The notes under the pieces were generated by a model that searched no databases, was not told where the DNA came from, and was given only the letters and a program-made list of their open reading frames with translations. Shown piece after piece: positions 1-8,265 of a stretch of 64,000 nt of DNA; the stretch's first letter is position 1; the number at the start of each line of letters is the position of its first letter. A program made the position numbers and the translations under genes. This DNA is from Sphingomonas suaedae. GTDB lineage: Bacteria > Pseudomonadota > Alphaproteobacteria > Sphingomonadales > Sphingomonadaceae. The stretch is taken from contig NZ_CP042239.1 in the NCBI RefSeq assembly GCF_007833215.1, forward strand, positions 992,001-1,056,000. The letters are read 5' to 3'.

Positions 1-729
1 CACCTGCCGCAGCACCCACGGTTTCCCATAGGCACCGCGCCCGATCATCACCCCATCCGCGCCCGATTGCGCGAGCGCGGTGCGCGCATCCTCGACCGTG
101 CAGATATCGCCATTGACGATCACCGGGATCGACACCGCATCCTTGACCTTGCGCACGAACGCCCAGTCGGCGCTGCCCTTGTACATCTGATTGCGGGTGC
201 GGCCATGCACCGTCACCATCTTCGCGCCCAGATCCTCGGCCACGCGCGCCAGCTCGGGCGCGTTGAGGCTGTCATGGCACCATCCCATCCGCATCTTCAC
301 CGTCACCGGCACGCTGACGGCCTTGACGCAGGCTTCAATAAGCCTCGCTGCCAGATCCGGCACCCGCATCAGCGCCGACCCGGCATCGCCGTTAGTCACC
401 TTGCGCACGGGACAGCCCATGTTGATGTCGATGATCGCCGCGCCGCGATCCGCGTTCAGCTTCGCCGCCTCGCCCATTTCATAGGGGGTACAGCCGACCA
501 GCTGCATCGACACCGGCTCCTCGATCGGATCCCATGCCGCCTTCTGCACCGACTGCCGCGTCTCGCGGATCGCCGCCTGGCTCGCGATCATCTCGGTGAC
601 GTTGAGCCCGGAGCCATAGCGCCGCACCAGCCGCCGGAACGGCAGATCGGTGACGCCCGTCATCGGCGCCAGGATCACCGGCGTCTCGACCGTCACCGGC
701 CCGACCTGGATGGGTTTCAACATCGTCAT
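1..729 (-). CDS. dusB: tRNA-dihydrouridine synthase DusB (5' part)
   Basis: This is the first 243 codons of a gene that runs off the left edge of the window. DusB is an FMN enzyme that reduces uridines in the D-loop of tRNA. The N-terminal FMN-binding stretch [13 protein letters not shown] lies at residues 21-33, the catalytic cysteine is in NMGCPVRKV (Cys106), and VKMRMGW and VTVHGRTR of the TIM barrel follow. ATG codons at 729 and 723 are both possible starts. In alphaproteobacteria dusB usually heads the ntrBC nitrogen-regulation operon and sits back to back with ispDF. The ispDF gene is indeed nearby in the divergent direction, with one extra gene between. The family call is firm; the C-terminus cannot be seen. 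Confidence 0.93.
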   Translation of the reverse strand, partial: MTMLKPIQVGPVTVETPVILAPMTGVTDLPFRRLVRRYGSGLNVTEMIASQAAIRETRQSVQKAAWDPIEEPVSMQLVGCTPYEMGEAAKLNADRGAAIIDINMGCPVRKVTNGDAGSALMRVPDLAARLIEACVKAVSVPVTVKMRMGWCHDSLNAPELARVAEDLGAKMVTVHGRTRNQMYKGSADWAFVRKVKDAVSIPVIVNGDICTVEDARTALAQSGADGVMIGRGAYGKPWVLRQV

Positions 730-795
730 TGTGCCTGAAATTTAGGCACGGGCCGATACAGGGGCAATGGCGGGGATGCAAGTCAGAGGTGGCAC

Positions 796-1737
796 CTATG
801 GCCTGTTCTCGGTCTGCGGCTCCTCCGCGCCCTCCAACGCACTCGCGAAGTTCCTGCGCACAGTTCCAATACTCGGCACGCACAGGAAATTTCTGCACCA
901 TGCGCGTAGCCTGATATTCTGACGGCCATCTGTTGCGGGCGGATCGAGCGCAACGACATATGCGACCCAGAGCGATCCATCACCCGGACTGGTTGTCAAA
1001 AGAACGTCGTCAGTCGTGCGGACAAGTGGGTAGAAGCTGTTCTCAGTGACCCATGCCTGCGCGCGCGCCCATTTCCGGCCGCAGTCGGAGCCCGACATAC
1101 AAGTCGCGACCAGGGTGGCCCGCTTCTTCATCTTTGAAATCTCAGCGTCGGTGATGAAGTCTTTCGACGCTTCGATGTCGCCTGGCATGTAACAGTAGGG
1201 CTTCACGTCTGGAACCGGCGCGCCTGGCGGTAACAACTCCATGCGTTGAGGGCGCCAGTCCGAACCACGGCGGAAGTCGACCAGATAATGTCCAATGCTC
1301 GCGCCCGACTGATCCCTGACTTGCCAAAGTCCGCGTGCAGTTTGCCCCCGTTTAGCATGGATCAGTGCAACCGGATCCTCGACCAACGCGGCACCAGCCG
1401 CCCGTGCGAATGGATCGGTGACCGTCCCCGATCGCGCAAGCACAGCCACACCGTTCCCGATCCAGACCGCTTTCCCATTGCTCTGAAACAGGTCGGCGAT
1501 CCTGACATTGTCGGCGCTGCGCGCTGCGGACCAGTATTTGATTACCGCTGTTTTCGCAGGAGTACCGGCGTCGCCCGCGGTAAAGTCGGCAGCCCCCAGT
1601 TTGCCGGCGAGACATTCTTGATCGGCCGCCGCCTGCACGGCGTTATATACAGCCGCGCCATAATCCTGGGCCGCCGCATCATTGATCCAAAGCAGTGCGG
1701 AAAGCAGGGCACCTGCCAGAACTCGAAATCCCACCAC
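796..1737 (-). CDS. secreted hypothetical protein
   Basis: This encodes 313 residues with a clear signal peptide (hydrophobic LAGALLSALLW, then cleavage after DAAA near residue 23), so the product is probably periplasmic. I recognise no domain. The mature part has several cysteines (in QECLAG, YCYMPG, TCMSGSDCG and WCRNFLC) that could form disulfides. The start is one of two adjacent GTG codons (1737 or 1734), placed right after a run of G that can act as ribosome binding site; the ATG two bases upstream is out of frame. Base composition is visibly richer in A and T than the neighbours, and the gene interrupts the usual ispDF/dusB arrangement, so it may be a recent arrival. The function is unknown. 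Confidence 0.7.
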   Translation of the reverse strand: MVGFRVLAGALLSALLWINDAAAQDYGAAVYNAVQAAADQECLAGKLGAADFTAGDAGTPAKTAVIKYWSAARSADNVRIADLFQSNGKAVWIGNGVAVLARSGTVTDPFARAAGAALVEDPVALIHAKRGQTARGLWQVRDQSGASIGHYLVDFRRGSDWRPQRMELLPPGAPVPDVKPYCYMPGDIEASKDFITDAEISKMKKRATLVATCMSGSDCGRKWARAQAWVTENSFYPLVRTTDDVLLTTSPGDGSLWVAYVVALDPPATDGRQNIRLRAWCRNFLCVPSIGTVRRNFASALEGAEEPQTENRP

Positions 1738-1884
1738 ATCCCCCCAAACGTGAATTCCATAATGGCGACATCAATCGGGTTGCTGCTCTGACGGGCTAAC
1801 AAGCGAGCATTTGCCGCGCAACGAGGAACGCTTTCCTACACGCGATCGCCTCGCTAGGCACATCAAATGCTTTCACCGTCGACC

Positions 1885-2051
1885 TTTCTCCGTCAGTCCA
1901 AACCGGTTGTAATCGCGTCGCCGACTAGTCGCGACACTGTCGCCTCGCTGCCCGGCCCCGTCGCCCGGCCGTCGCACCATCGACGCGCAACCGTCGCTTT
2001 CCCGTTCAAGCGTGTCGCGCCGCTGTCGCTTCGCAGTCGTCCAGGTGTCGC
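1885..2051. repeat. phased GTCGC array upstream of ispDF
   Basis: The pentamer GTCGC starts at 1917, 1928, 1939, 1960, 1971, 1993, 2014, 2025 and 2047, with one-mismatch copies at 1982 (GACGC) and 2036 (GTCGT). Steps are 11 bases, or 21-22 where a unit is degenerate (1950 and 2004). Weaker copies GTCCA (1896) and GTTGT (1906) extend the array leftward. The six bases between cores vary. The units group into a 54-base pattern of 11+10+11+11+11, seen from 1885, 1939 and 1993. The array ends three bases before the ispDF start codon. It fills most of the gene-free gap 1738-2054; the rest holds an 8-base inverted repeat (AGCATTTG at 1806, CAAATGCT at 1864). What binds it, if anything, is unknown. 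Confidence 0.75.
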
Positions 2052-2054
2052 ATC

Positions 2055-3197
2055 ATGACCACCGCCGCCATCATCGTAGCCGCCGGAAAAGGCATCCGCG
2101 CAGGCGGAACCGTCCCCAAGCAGTTCGCCCCACTCTGCAGAAAGCCCATGCTTTCTCATAGCGTTACCGCACTAACCTCCCACCCGATGATAACTCCAAC
2201 CATCATCGTCATCGGCGAAGGGCAGCAGGACCACCTCCGCGCAATACCCCTCGAAAACGTCAGCTTCGTCCAGGGCGGAACCGAGCGCCGCGACTCGGTC
2301 CGCGCCGGGCTGGAGGCGCTGGAGGGCAAGGGCGTCACCCGCGTCCTGATCCACGACGCCGCCCGCCCCTTCATCCCCGCCGCAGTGATCGACGCGCTTC
2401 TCGCCGCGCTCGACCACGCTCCCGGCGCCGTCCCCGCCCTCCCCGTCGCCGATACGCTGGCAAAGGGCGCCGAAACTCTCGGCGACAACGTCCCCCGCGC
2501 CGGACTCAACCGCATCCAGACCCCGCAGGCGTTTCACTTCGACGCCATCCTCGCCGCCCACCGCGCCTGGCCGGATACCGAAGAGGCCACCGACGACGCC
2601 CAGATGCTGCGCCGCGCGGGCCATGACGTCGCGCTGGTTCCCGGAGACCCGATGCTCGAAAAGATCACCCACCCCGCCGATTTCGCAGCCGCCGAGGCGC
2701 GCCATGCCGCCACCCTCATTTCCCGCAGTGCCATGGGTTACGATGTACATCGCCTCCAGGTGGGCGAGGAACTGTGGCTAGGCGGCGTATTGATCCCGCA
2801 CGACATGGGGCTGGCGGGGCACAGCGACGCCGATGTCGCGCTCCACGCCATCACCGACGCGCTGCTCGGCACGATCGGCGCGGGGGATATCGGGATGCAC
2901 TTCCCCCCCAGCGACCCGCAATGGCGCGGCGCCGCGTCCGACCGGTTCCTCAACCACGCCGCCAGCCTCGTTCGCGATCGGGGCGGAGTCATCGACTTCA
3001 TCGACCTCACCCTGATCTGCGAAGCACCCAAGATCGGCCCCCACCGCGATGCGATCCGCACCCGTATTGCCGCGATATTGAAGCTGCCTCTCGCACGGGT
3101 TAGCCTCAAGGCCACCACGACCGAGCGGCTGGGCTTCACCGGTCGCGGCGAAGGCATTGCTGCGCAGGCCGTCGCCACCGTCCGTTTACCGGAGTAG
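2055..3197 (+). CDS. ispDF: bifunctional IspD/IspF of the MEP pathway
   Basis: This is a fusion of 2-C-methyl-D-erythritol 4-phosphate cytidylyltransferase (about residues 1-220) and 2-C-methyl-D-erythritol 2,4-cyclodiphosphate synthase (about 225-380), two non-consecutive steps of isoprenoid precursor synthesis in the cytoplasm. The IspD half opens with the nucleotide-binding AAIIVAAGKG and has a lysine in VPKQF, then IHDAARPF. The IspF half has the metal-binding GYDVHRL and GHSDADVALHAITDALLG, and ends with KATTTERLGFTGRGEGIAA. Fused ispDF is typical of alphaproteobacteria. The ATG follows directly on the GTCGC array, and no good Shine-Dalgarno sequence is visible. The downstream secreted protein starts 3 bases after the stop. 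The next pathway enzyme present here, dxr, lies at 28.6 kb. Confidence 0.97.
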   Translation: MTTAAIIVAAGKGIRAGGTVPKQFAPLCRKPMLSHSVTALTSHPMITPTIIVIGEGQQDHLRAIPLENVSFVQGGTERRDSVRAGLEALEGKGVTRVLIHDAARPFIPAAVIDALLAALDHAPGAVPALPVADTLAKGAETLGDNVPRAGLNRIQTPQAFHFDAILAAHRAWPDTEEATDDAQMLRRAGHDVALVPGDPMLEKITHPADFAAAEARHAATLISRSAMGYDVHRLQVGEELWLGGVLIPHDMGLAGHSDADVALHAITDALLGTIGAGDIGMHFPPSDPQWRGAASDRFLNHAASLVRDRGGVIDFIDLTLICEAPKIGPHRDAIRTRIAAILKLPLARVSLKATTTERLGFTGRGEGIAAQAVATVRLPE

Positions 3198-3200
3198 CCC

Positions 3201-3728
3201 ATGCCTATCCGCCGTCTTGCCGCCACCGCCTTGCTTTGGGCGGGCGTCGCTGCCTCCACCACCGCCCAGGCGCAAACCCGCCCCTGCCTCACCGACGGCG
3301 AGGCCGAGGCGCTGTTCCAGGTGCTGTTGCCCGATATGGTGTCGGAGATGGGCCGGGTCTGCGCCACCCTGCCGCCATCCGCCTTCCTCCGCCGTCCCAA
3401 TCCGGCATTCGCAGCTCGGCTCCAGTCCGGCGTCACTCCGGCCCTCCCCGCCGCCCGTTCCGGCATTGCGAAGTTGCTCGGCCCGCAGATGCAAGGGCTC
3501 GCCGAATCGCAGTTCGTGATCCCGGCGCTCAAGGTCCTGATCGTCCCGGTCGCGGCGCAACAGATCGAGGCGAACGACTGCCCGAAGCTCGACAAGATCG
3601 TCGCCAATCTCGCGCCCCTTCCCCCGCGTAACCTTGCCGGGGTGTTCGTCGGGCTGGCGCAACTCAACGCCGATCGTCAAAAAAGCGGGCCAAGGCTGCC
3701 GCTATGCCCTATGCCCCGCCCCAAATGA
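3201..3728 (+). CDS. secreted hypothetical protein
   Basis: This encodes 175 residues starting with a signal peptide (MPIRRLAATALLW, cleavage likely after AQAQ near residue 25), so it is expected in the periplasm. No known domain is recognised. The mature protein is alpha-helical in character with three cysteines (PCLTDG, VCATLP, DCPKLD). It starts 3 bases after ispDF with GGAG of the ispDF end as ribosome binding site, and its TGA overlaps the ATG of pncC by four bases (ATGA). It is therefore almost certainly co-translated with ispDF and pncC. Small secreted proteins of this kind occur next to ispDF in sphingomonads as far as I recall, but no function is known to me. Confidence 0.8.
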   Translation: MPIRRLAATALLWAGVAASTTAQAQTRPCLTDGEAEALFQVLLPDMVSEMGRVCATLPPSAFLRRPNPAFAARLQSGVTPALPAARSGIAKLLGPQMQGLAESQFVIPALKVLIVPVAAQQIEANDCPKLDKIVANLAPLPPRNLAGVFVGLAQLNADRQKSGPRLPLCPMPRPK

Positions 3729-4261
3729 TGGACACGATTCTCCCCAAAGAGCTGGTCGACGCCGCGCGCCGCGTGGTCGAGGCCAACCGCGCCGCCGGGC
3801 GCACCGTTGCTGTGGCGGAAAGCTGCACCGGTGGCCTGGTCAGCGCCGCGATTACCGAGATTCCCGGATCGTCGGATGTGCTGATCGCCGGTTTCGTTAC
3901 CTATTCCAATGAAGCGAAGGTCAAGGAACTCAAGGTCAGCGGCGACGTGCTCGAGACCTTCGGCGCAGTCTCCGTCGCCACCGCGTGGAGCATGGCGCAG
4001 GGTGCGCTGGAAGAAAGCGACGCCGATGTCGCGGTCGCGATCACCGGCATCGCCGGACCCGGTGGCGGCAGCGAAAAAAAGCCGGTCGGCCATGTGGTGT
4101 TCGCCCGGGCGGAGAAGGATGCGGACCCGGATGTAGTGGTCGCCGACACCCGCGACTTCGGCGATATCGGCCGCGGCGGCGTCCGGCTTCAGGCGGCGTT
4201 GTGCGCGCTCGAACTGCTGCTGCCCGGCGATCCCGTCGTGCCGGAGGTCGAATCGCCATAA
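3725..4261 (+). CDS. pncC: CinA-family nicotinamide-nucleotide amidohydrolase
   Basis: This is a 178-residue stand-alone CinA C-terminal domain (PncC). It deamidates nicotinamide mononucleotide to nicotinate mononucleotide in the pyridine nucleotide cycle. Family motifs are visible in order: VAVAESCTGGLVSAAIT with the catalytic serine, SDVLIAGFVTYSNEAK, then AVAITGIAGPGGGSEKKPVG. The length matches the single-domain family, without the N-terminal COG1058 domain of full CinA. I chose the ATG at 3725 because it forms an ATGA overlap with the stop of the preceding gene; ATG at 3728 and an upstream in-frame ATG at 3704 are alternatives. The last 73 bases run antisense over the end of ratA. Confidence 0.93.
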   Translation: MMDTILPKELVDAARRVVEANRAAGRTVAVAESCTGGLVSAAITEIPGSSDVLIAGFVTYSNEAKVKELKVSGDVLETFGAVSVATAWSMAQGALEESDADVAVAITGIAGPGGGSEKKPVGHVVFARAEKDADPDVVVADTRDFGDIGRGGVRLQAALCALELLLPGDPVVPEVESP

Positions 4262-4683
4262 AGCGCTGCGGCCCGCTGCTCGAACGCACCGATCATCATC
4301 CGCAACGCGCGATCGAACACCTGCCCGGCCAGCATTTCGAACACCCGGTTCTTGAACGCGAAATCGACCTCGAAATCGACCAGCACCCCACCCTCGCCGT
4401 CGGGCCGGAATTTCCAGTCATTGTGCAGGTGCTTGAGAGGCCCTTCGAGATAGTCGACCCGGATATGCCCCGGCCGCTGCTTCTCGACCCGACTGGTAAA
4501 GGTTTCCCGCAGGCTCTTGAACCCGACCATCAGGTCCGCGACCATCTCGGTCTCGCTGTTCGACCGGACCCGCACCGCGCTGACCCAGGGCAGGAACTCG
4601 GCATATCGGCCGACATCGGCGACCAGATCGAACATCTGTTCCGGCGTATAGGGTAGCCGACGGGTTTCGACATGCTTCGGCAT
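4189..4683 (-). CDS. RatA/Coq10-type SRPBCC (START-like) protein
   Basis: This 164-residue protein belongs to the polyketide cyclase/dehydrase (SRPBCC) family that includes bacterial RatA and the mitochondrial coenzyme Q-binding protein COQ10. Typical features are the opening ETRRLPYTPEQMFDLVADV, FLPWVSAVRV, and VDFEVDFAFKNRVFE near the C-terminus. In this lineage the protein is usually linked to ubiquinone handling; the toxin role described for E. coli RatA should not be assumed. The start codon touches the lipA stop with no gap, so it is co-transcribed with lipA, a conserved alphaproteobacterial pair. A serine/glycine-rich tail of about 20 residues lies in the 73-base region that overlaps pncC antisense. 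Confidence 0.9.
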   Translation of the reverse strand: MPKHVETRRLPYTPEQMFDLVADVGRYAEFLPWVSAVRVRSNSETEMVADLMVGFKSLRETFTSRVEKQRPGHIRVDYLEGPLKHLHNDWKFRPDGEGGVLVDFEVDFAFKNRVFEMLAGQVFDRALRMMIGAFEQRAAALYGDSTSGTTGSPGSSSSSAHNAA

Positions 4684-5628
4684 TCAGGCTCCGACCGGCG
4701 CCTTCGCCAGCTTGGCATCCCGCGCCGCCTTCATCTTCGCGAAATCGTCCCCGGCATGGTAACTCGACCGCGTCAGCGGCGAGGACGCCACCAGCAGGAA
4801 CCCCTTGGCCCGCGCAATCGCGGCATAGGCGTCGAACGCCGCCGGGGTCACGAAATCCTGCACCTTGGCATGGCGCGGCGTAGGCTGAAGATACTGACCC
4901 ATCGTCAGGAAATCGATGTCGGCGCTACGCATATCGTCCATCACCTGATGGACCTCCAGCCGCTCCTCGCCCAAGCCCAGCATGATGCCCGACTTGGTGA
5001 AGATCGACGGGTCGAGCTTCTTGACCTGCTCCAGCAACCGGATCGAGGCATAATAGCGCGCGCCGGGGCGGATCGTCGGATAGAGGCGCGGGACCGTCTC
5101 CAGATTGTGGTTATAGACATCCGGCCGCGCCGCGACGATCATCTCGACGGCGGCTTCATGCTTGTTGCGGAAGTCCGGGGTCAGGATCTCGATCGTCGTC
5201 GTGGGAGACGCCTTGCGGATCGCCTCGATCACCTTGACGAACTGCTTCGCCCCGCCATCGGGCAGGTCGTCGCGATCGACCGAGGTGATGACGATATGCT
5301 CCAGCCCCATCTGCACCGCCGCGTCGGCGACGTTGTTCGGCTCCATCGGATCGACCGCGCGCGGCATCCCCGTCTTGACGTTGCAAAAGGCGCAGGCACG
5401 GGTGCAGGTGTCGCCCAGGATCATCACCGTGGCGTGCTTCTTGCTCCAGCACTCGCCGATATTCGGGCAGGCCGCTTCCTCGCACACCGTGGTCAGGCTC
5501 TTCGAGCGCATCAGCGCGCGGGTTGCGGCAAAGCCGGTGGAGGTCGGCGCCTTGACGCGGATCCAGTCAGGCTTGCGCTGGCGTGCACCGGGCTCGGCCG
5601 GGCGCGCGACGGGAGTCGGATCGTTCAT
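4684..5628 (-). CDS. lipA: lipoyl synthase
   Basis: This 314-residue radical-SAM enzyme inserts two sulfurs into octanoylated lipoyl domains of pyruvate and 2-oxoglutarate dehydrogenases. Both iron-sulfur cluster motifs are present: the auxiliary cluster [12 protein letters not shown] and the radical-[11 protein letters not shown]. The C-terminal RSSYHAG motif, with the serine that ligates the auxiliary cluster, is intact. I place the start at 5628 ([10 protein letters not shown]); an open frame continues about 20 codons upstream, but those residues are not family-like and run into the divergent carbonic anhydrase promoter area. It is translated ahead of ratA. The carbonic anhydrase gene begins 65 bases away in the opposite direction. 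Confidence 0.97.
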   Translation of the reverse strand: MNDPTPVARPAEPGARQRKPDWIRVKAPTSTGFAATRALMRSKSLTTVCEEAACPNIGECWSKKHATVMILGDTCTRACAFCNVKTGMPRAVDPMEPNNVADAAVQMGLEHIVITSVDRDDLPDGGAKQFVKVIEAIRKASPTTTIEILTPDFRNKHEAAVEMIVAARPDVYNHNLETVPRLYPTIRPGARYYASIRLLEQVKKLDPSIFTKSGIMLGLGEERLEVHQVMDDMRSADIDFLTMGQYLQPTPRHAKVQDFVTPAAFDAYAAIARAKGFLLVASSPLTRSSYHAGDDFAKMKAARDAKLAKAPVGA

Positions 5629-5693
5629 GCGGCGCAGATAGCGATGATGGCTGCCGCTTGCCAGTCCCGTAACGGCGCGGCATTGCAACGCGC

Positions 5694-6323
5694 ATGACTC
5701 ACTTCAACGATCTCATCGACGGCTATCGCCGCTTCCGCACCGCCGATTATCGGCGTCAGCACGAACGCTGGGCACAATTGGCCGAAGGACAATCGCCCAA
5801 GGTGATGGTGATCGCCTGTTCCGACAGCCGCGTCGAACCTTCCCAGATTTTCGATACCCTGCCCGGCGAAATCTTCGTTGTCCGGAACGTCGCCAATCTC
5901 GTCCCTCCGTTCGAGAGTGACGGCGGGCGCCACGGCGTTTCCGCGGCGCTGGAATTCGCCGTGACCAAGCTGGAGGTCGAGGAAGTGGTAGTGCTGGGCC
6001 ACGGTATGTGCGGCGGCGCCCATGCCGCCTTGACCGAGATGTTCCAGGACAGCCCTCCCGGCGACGGCGGCTTCGTCCATGCTTGGGTCAGCCTGCTCGA
6101 CGAAGCGCGGGACCGGGTGAAGGCGAAGTACGGCACCGGCCCCGCCGCAACGCGGGAGATGGAACTGGAAACGGTCCGCACGTCGATCCGTAACCTGCGC
6201 ACTTTCCCGTTCGTCCCGGCGCGTGAAACCGCGGGCCGCCTCACCATTCGCGGTGCCTATTTCGCGATCAGCGACGGCGTATTGCACCTGATGGATGAGG
6301 ACGGAGATTTCCGCCCGGCCTGA
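5694..6323 (+). CDS. beta-class carbonic anhydrase
   Basis: This 209-residue cytoplasmic zinc enzyme interconverts CO2 and bicarbonate. The zinc ligands and catalytic dyad of beta carbonic anhydrases are all visible: Cys42, Asp44 and Arg46 in [10 protein letters not shown], then His103 and Cys106 in [20 protein letters not shown] is also a family signature. The length is normal for the plant/bacterial beta type. It is divergent from lipA across a 65-base spacer that must contain both promoters. A small hydrophilic gene follows 51 bases downstream on the same strand. I leave the symbol blank because beta carbonic anhydrases carry several gene names. Confidence 0.95.
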   Translation: MTHFNDLIDGYRRFRTADYRRQHERWAQLAEGQSPKVMVIACSDSRVEPSQIFDTLPGEIFVVRNVANLVPPFESDGGRHGVSAALEFAVTKLEVEEVVVLGHGMCGGAHAALTEMFQDSPPGDGGFVHAWVSLLDEARDRVKAKYGTGPAATREMELETVRTSIRNLRTFPFVPARETAGRLTIRGAYFAISDGVLHLMDEDGDFRPA

Positions 6324-6374
6324 TGCGGGAACATCGACCCGCCCTCGCCCATTGATAGCGCGAGGAGAGAGAAG

Positions 6375-6617
6375 ATGGACAACAACCGAACCGATACCGC
6401 CCGCGCGCACGACGATCGCGATCTGATCGACCGTGTCGAGCAAGCGCCTGCCGAGCAAGGCCGGGCTGGAGGTAATCTCGCGCGCGACGTTGCCACCCAG
6501 GCCGAGGAAGAGCGGGTGGATGACCCTGAAGCGCGCGAGGGGGTCACCAAAGAGGATGAAATCGCACATGGTGAGCGCGTTCCGACGAGCAAGGCGCGCG
6601 CTCCCGACGCCGGTTGA
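6375..6617 (+). CDS. small hydrophilic hypothetical protein
   Basis: This encodes 80 residues, highly charged (many Asp, Glu, Arg) and without hydrophobic segments or cysteines, probably largely unstructured and cytoplasmic. Support for being real is a strong ribosome binding site, GAGGAGAGAG, right before the ATG, and placement in a clean intergenic slot between two plus-strand genes. A competing overlapping frame (6433 onward) has no such site. I do not recognise a family. Some sphingomonad stress-related small proteins look similar in composition, but that is only an impression. Confidence 0.6.
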   Translation: MDNNRTDTARAHDDRDLIDRVEQAPAEQGRAGGNLARDVATQAEEERVDDPEAREGVTKEDEIAHGERVPTSKARAPDAG

Positions 6618-6737
6618 CGCCGATCCGCGCCGAACCGCCCCGTTGCCGCGCCGGGGCGGACTGGGCGAGCGTCCCTTCGCCGGACTATGAAATCCCCATG
6701 CGCAGCGTAGGCGCATGTGTTTGCGGGGATTATCAAC

Positions 6738-7013
6738 ATGACGGCACAGCGTTTGCTGATCGAGGGACGCGTCCAGCGCGTCGGCTATCGGGACTGGGCA
6801 GTGCGGACCGCGCGCCAGCTTGGCGTGATTGGGTGGGTCCGTAATCTTCAGGACGGCCGGGTCGAAATTCTCGCAGATGGCGAGGATGTCGCGCTCGACA
6901 CCTTTATTGATCGTTGCCGCGAAGGCCCGAACATGGCGGCGGTGGAACGGATCGATGCCCATCCAAGCGAATTGGGAAACGTCAAGGGCTTTACCAAGCG
7001 CTTCACCGCCTGA
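6738..7013 (+). CDS. acyP: acylphosphatase
   Basis: This 91-residue enzyme hydrolyses carboxyl-phosphate bonds such as in acetyl phosphate. The N-terminal substrate-binding loop is VQRVGYRDW (usual form VQGVGFR), with the essential arginine, and the catalytic asparagine is in GWVRNLQDGRVEI. The length is exactly that of the family. I start at the ATG at 6738 (MTAQRLLIEG), since the seven upstream in-frame residues from 6717 do not belong to the fold. The change of the usual glycine to arginine within the loop (VQR instead of VQG) is a mild oddity, since that loop cradles the phosphate. Confidence 0.93.
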   Translation: MTAQRLLIEGRVQRVGYRDWAVRTARQLGVIGWVRNLQDGRVEILADGEDVALDTFIDRCREGPNMAAVERIDAHPSELGNVKGFTKRFTA

Positions 7014-7071
7014 ACGGGCGTCCTGGCGGCGTCAGCAAGGCGACAGCGGCCCGGCAAAGCCCAAGATGGCT

Positions 7072-7416
7072 TTAACCCTCGACCAACTTCATCAGCCGTC
7101 GCTCAACCGGCGCCAGCACCGGGCCAAGTTCATGGCCGCGTTTCAGTACTGTCCCCGCCTCGTTGACCAGGGCCCACATCCCCTGTCGATTGCGCAGCGC
7201 CGGGCGTTTCTCGACGCGAATCTCCGGTCGCTCGGCTGTGCGGCGAAACGCAGCGAAAACCGCGGCGTCGCGGCCTAGGCCGATCGCGTAATCCTTCCAG
7301 TGTCCGGCCGCGACCATACGACCGTAGAGATCGAGAATGCGGGTCAGTTCGGCGCGATCGAACCCGACCTGTGGCGTGGCGCCGCGTACCGGGAGCGGAG
7401 TGATGCTCGCACTCAC
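7072..7416 (-). CDS. DUF2794 domain protein
   Basis: This 114-residue protein matches the alphaproteobacterial DUF2794 family, with the characteristic FDRAELTRILDLYGRMVAAG helix, a central beta region, and RLMKLVEG at the end. Its function is unknown. The start codon overlaps the stop of the serine acetyltransferase gene in an ATGA arrangement, so the two are translationally coupled. No signal peptide or membrane segment is present, so it is likely cytoplasmic. The coupling suggests, but does not show, a link to cysteine synthesis. Confidence 0.85.
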   Translation of the reverse strand: MSASITPLPVRGATPQVGFDRAELTRILDLYGRMVAAGHWKDYAIGLGRDAAVFAAFRRTAERPEIRVEKRPALRNRQGMWALVNEAGTVLKRGHELGPVLAPVERRLMKLVEG

Positions 7417-8108
7417 GCCCGGTCACGCCGCTCCGTGCTGGAGTGGGGGCCGCGCTCGGCTAGCAACGCGTCGAGCCGTTTGCGCATCGTCTCCAGCTCG
7501 CAGCGCATGATCTCCAGCTTCTGCGTCGCCGGATCGTATAACTCGCTGCACGGCGTCCCATAGGGAACGAAGTCCTTTTTCCAGGCATCCGCCTCGACCA
7601 GCGTCGATTTGGCCGGAATGCCGACCATCACCGCCCCCTCGGGCACATCGCGCGTGACCACGGCATTGGCGCCGACCCGAGCGCGCGGCCCCACCGTGAT
7701 CGGCCCCAGAACCTGAGCGCCCGACCCGATGATGACGCCATCCGACAGGGTAGGATGCCGCTTTCCAGCGACGCCGTTGTCGGGGCTGGTGCCGCCCAGC
7801 GTGACGCATTGGTAGATGGTGACATTGTCGCCGATCTCCGCCGTCTCCCCGATCACCACAAAACCGTGGTCGATGAAGAAATTGCGACCGATCTTCGCGC
7901 CCGGATGGATGTCGATCGCGGTCAACCAGCGCGAAAGATGGTTCACCGCACGCGCCAGAAAGAACAGCCGCGCGCGGAACAGCCGGTGCGCGATGCGATG
8001 CCAGAACAGCGCCCACACGCCAGGATAAAGCAGGATTTCCGCCTTGCTGCGCGGCGCCGGATCGCGCGCGCGGATCGAATCGAGATAGGCGACTAAACGT
8101 CCGAACAT
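7413..8108 (-). CDS. cysE: serine O-acetyltransferase (EpsC-like)
   Basis: This 231-residue enzyme acetylates serine to O-acetylserine, the acceptor for sulfide in cysteine synthesis. It has an N-terminal helical part (YPGVWALFWHRIAHRLF), then a left-handed beta helix of hexapeptide repeats with IDIHPGAKIGRNFFIDHG, VVIGETAEIGDNVTIYQ and GGTSPDNGVAGKRHPT, which are serine acetyltransferase signatures. The C-terminal 40 residues form a predicted helix or coiled coil. It resembles the shorter EpsC-type enzyme. The start at 8108 (MFGRLVAYLDSIRARDP) is preferred to an open extension of 30 basic residues. It is coupled to the DUF2794 gene by ATGA. Confidence 0.92.
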   Translation of the reverse strand: MFGRLVAYLDSIRARDPAPRSKAEILLYPGVWALFWHRIAHRLFRARLFFLARAVNHLSRWLTAIDIHPGAKIGRNFFIDHGFVVIGETAEIGDNVTIYQCVTLGGTSPDNGVAGKRHPTLSDGVIIGSGAQVLGPITVGPRARVGANAVVTRDVPEGAVMVGIPAKSTLVEADAWKKDFVPYGTPCSELYDPATQKLEIMRCELETMRKRLDALLAERGPHSSTERRDRA

Positions 8109-8265
8109 GCACGGCCCCTCTGGTCTTCGCCGCAATCTAGGATCGCGCGGCACGGATTTCCAGCGCCGCACGATCTTTGCTTTGGCCTGGCTAAACACGA
8201 GTTATCTTGTGGGGATTAATCCGGTGAGGCAGATGACTATGCCTGTTCCGGAGTGAAGTCGAACT

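Noticed and set aside
1867..2058. 63-codon plus-strand open frame through the GTCGC array
   Set aside because: The 11-base periodicity changes frame at every unit, so coding cannot explain it, and there is no ribosome binding site or family.
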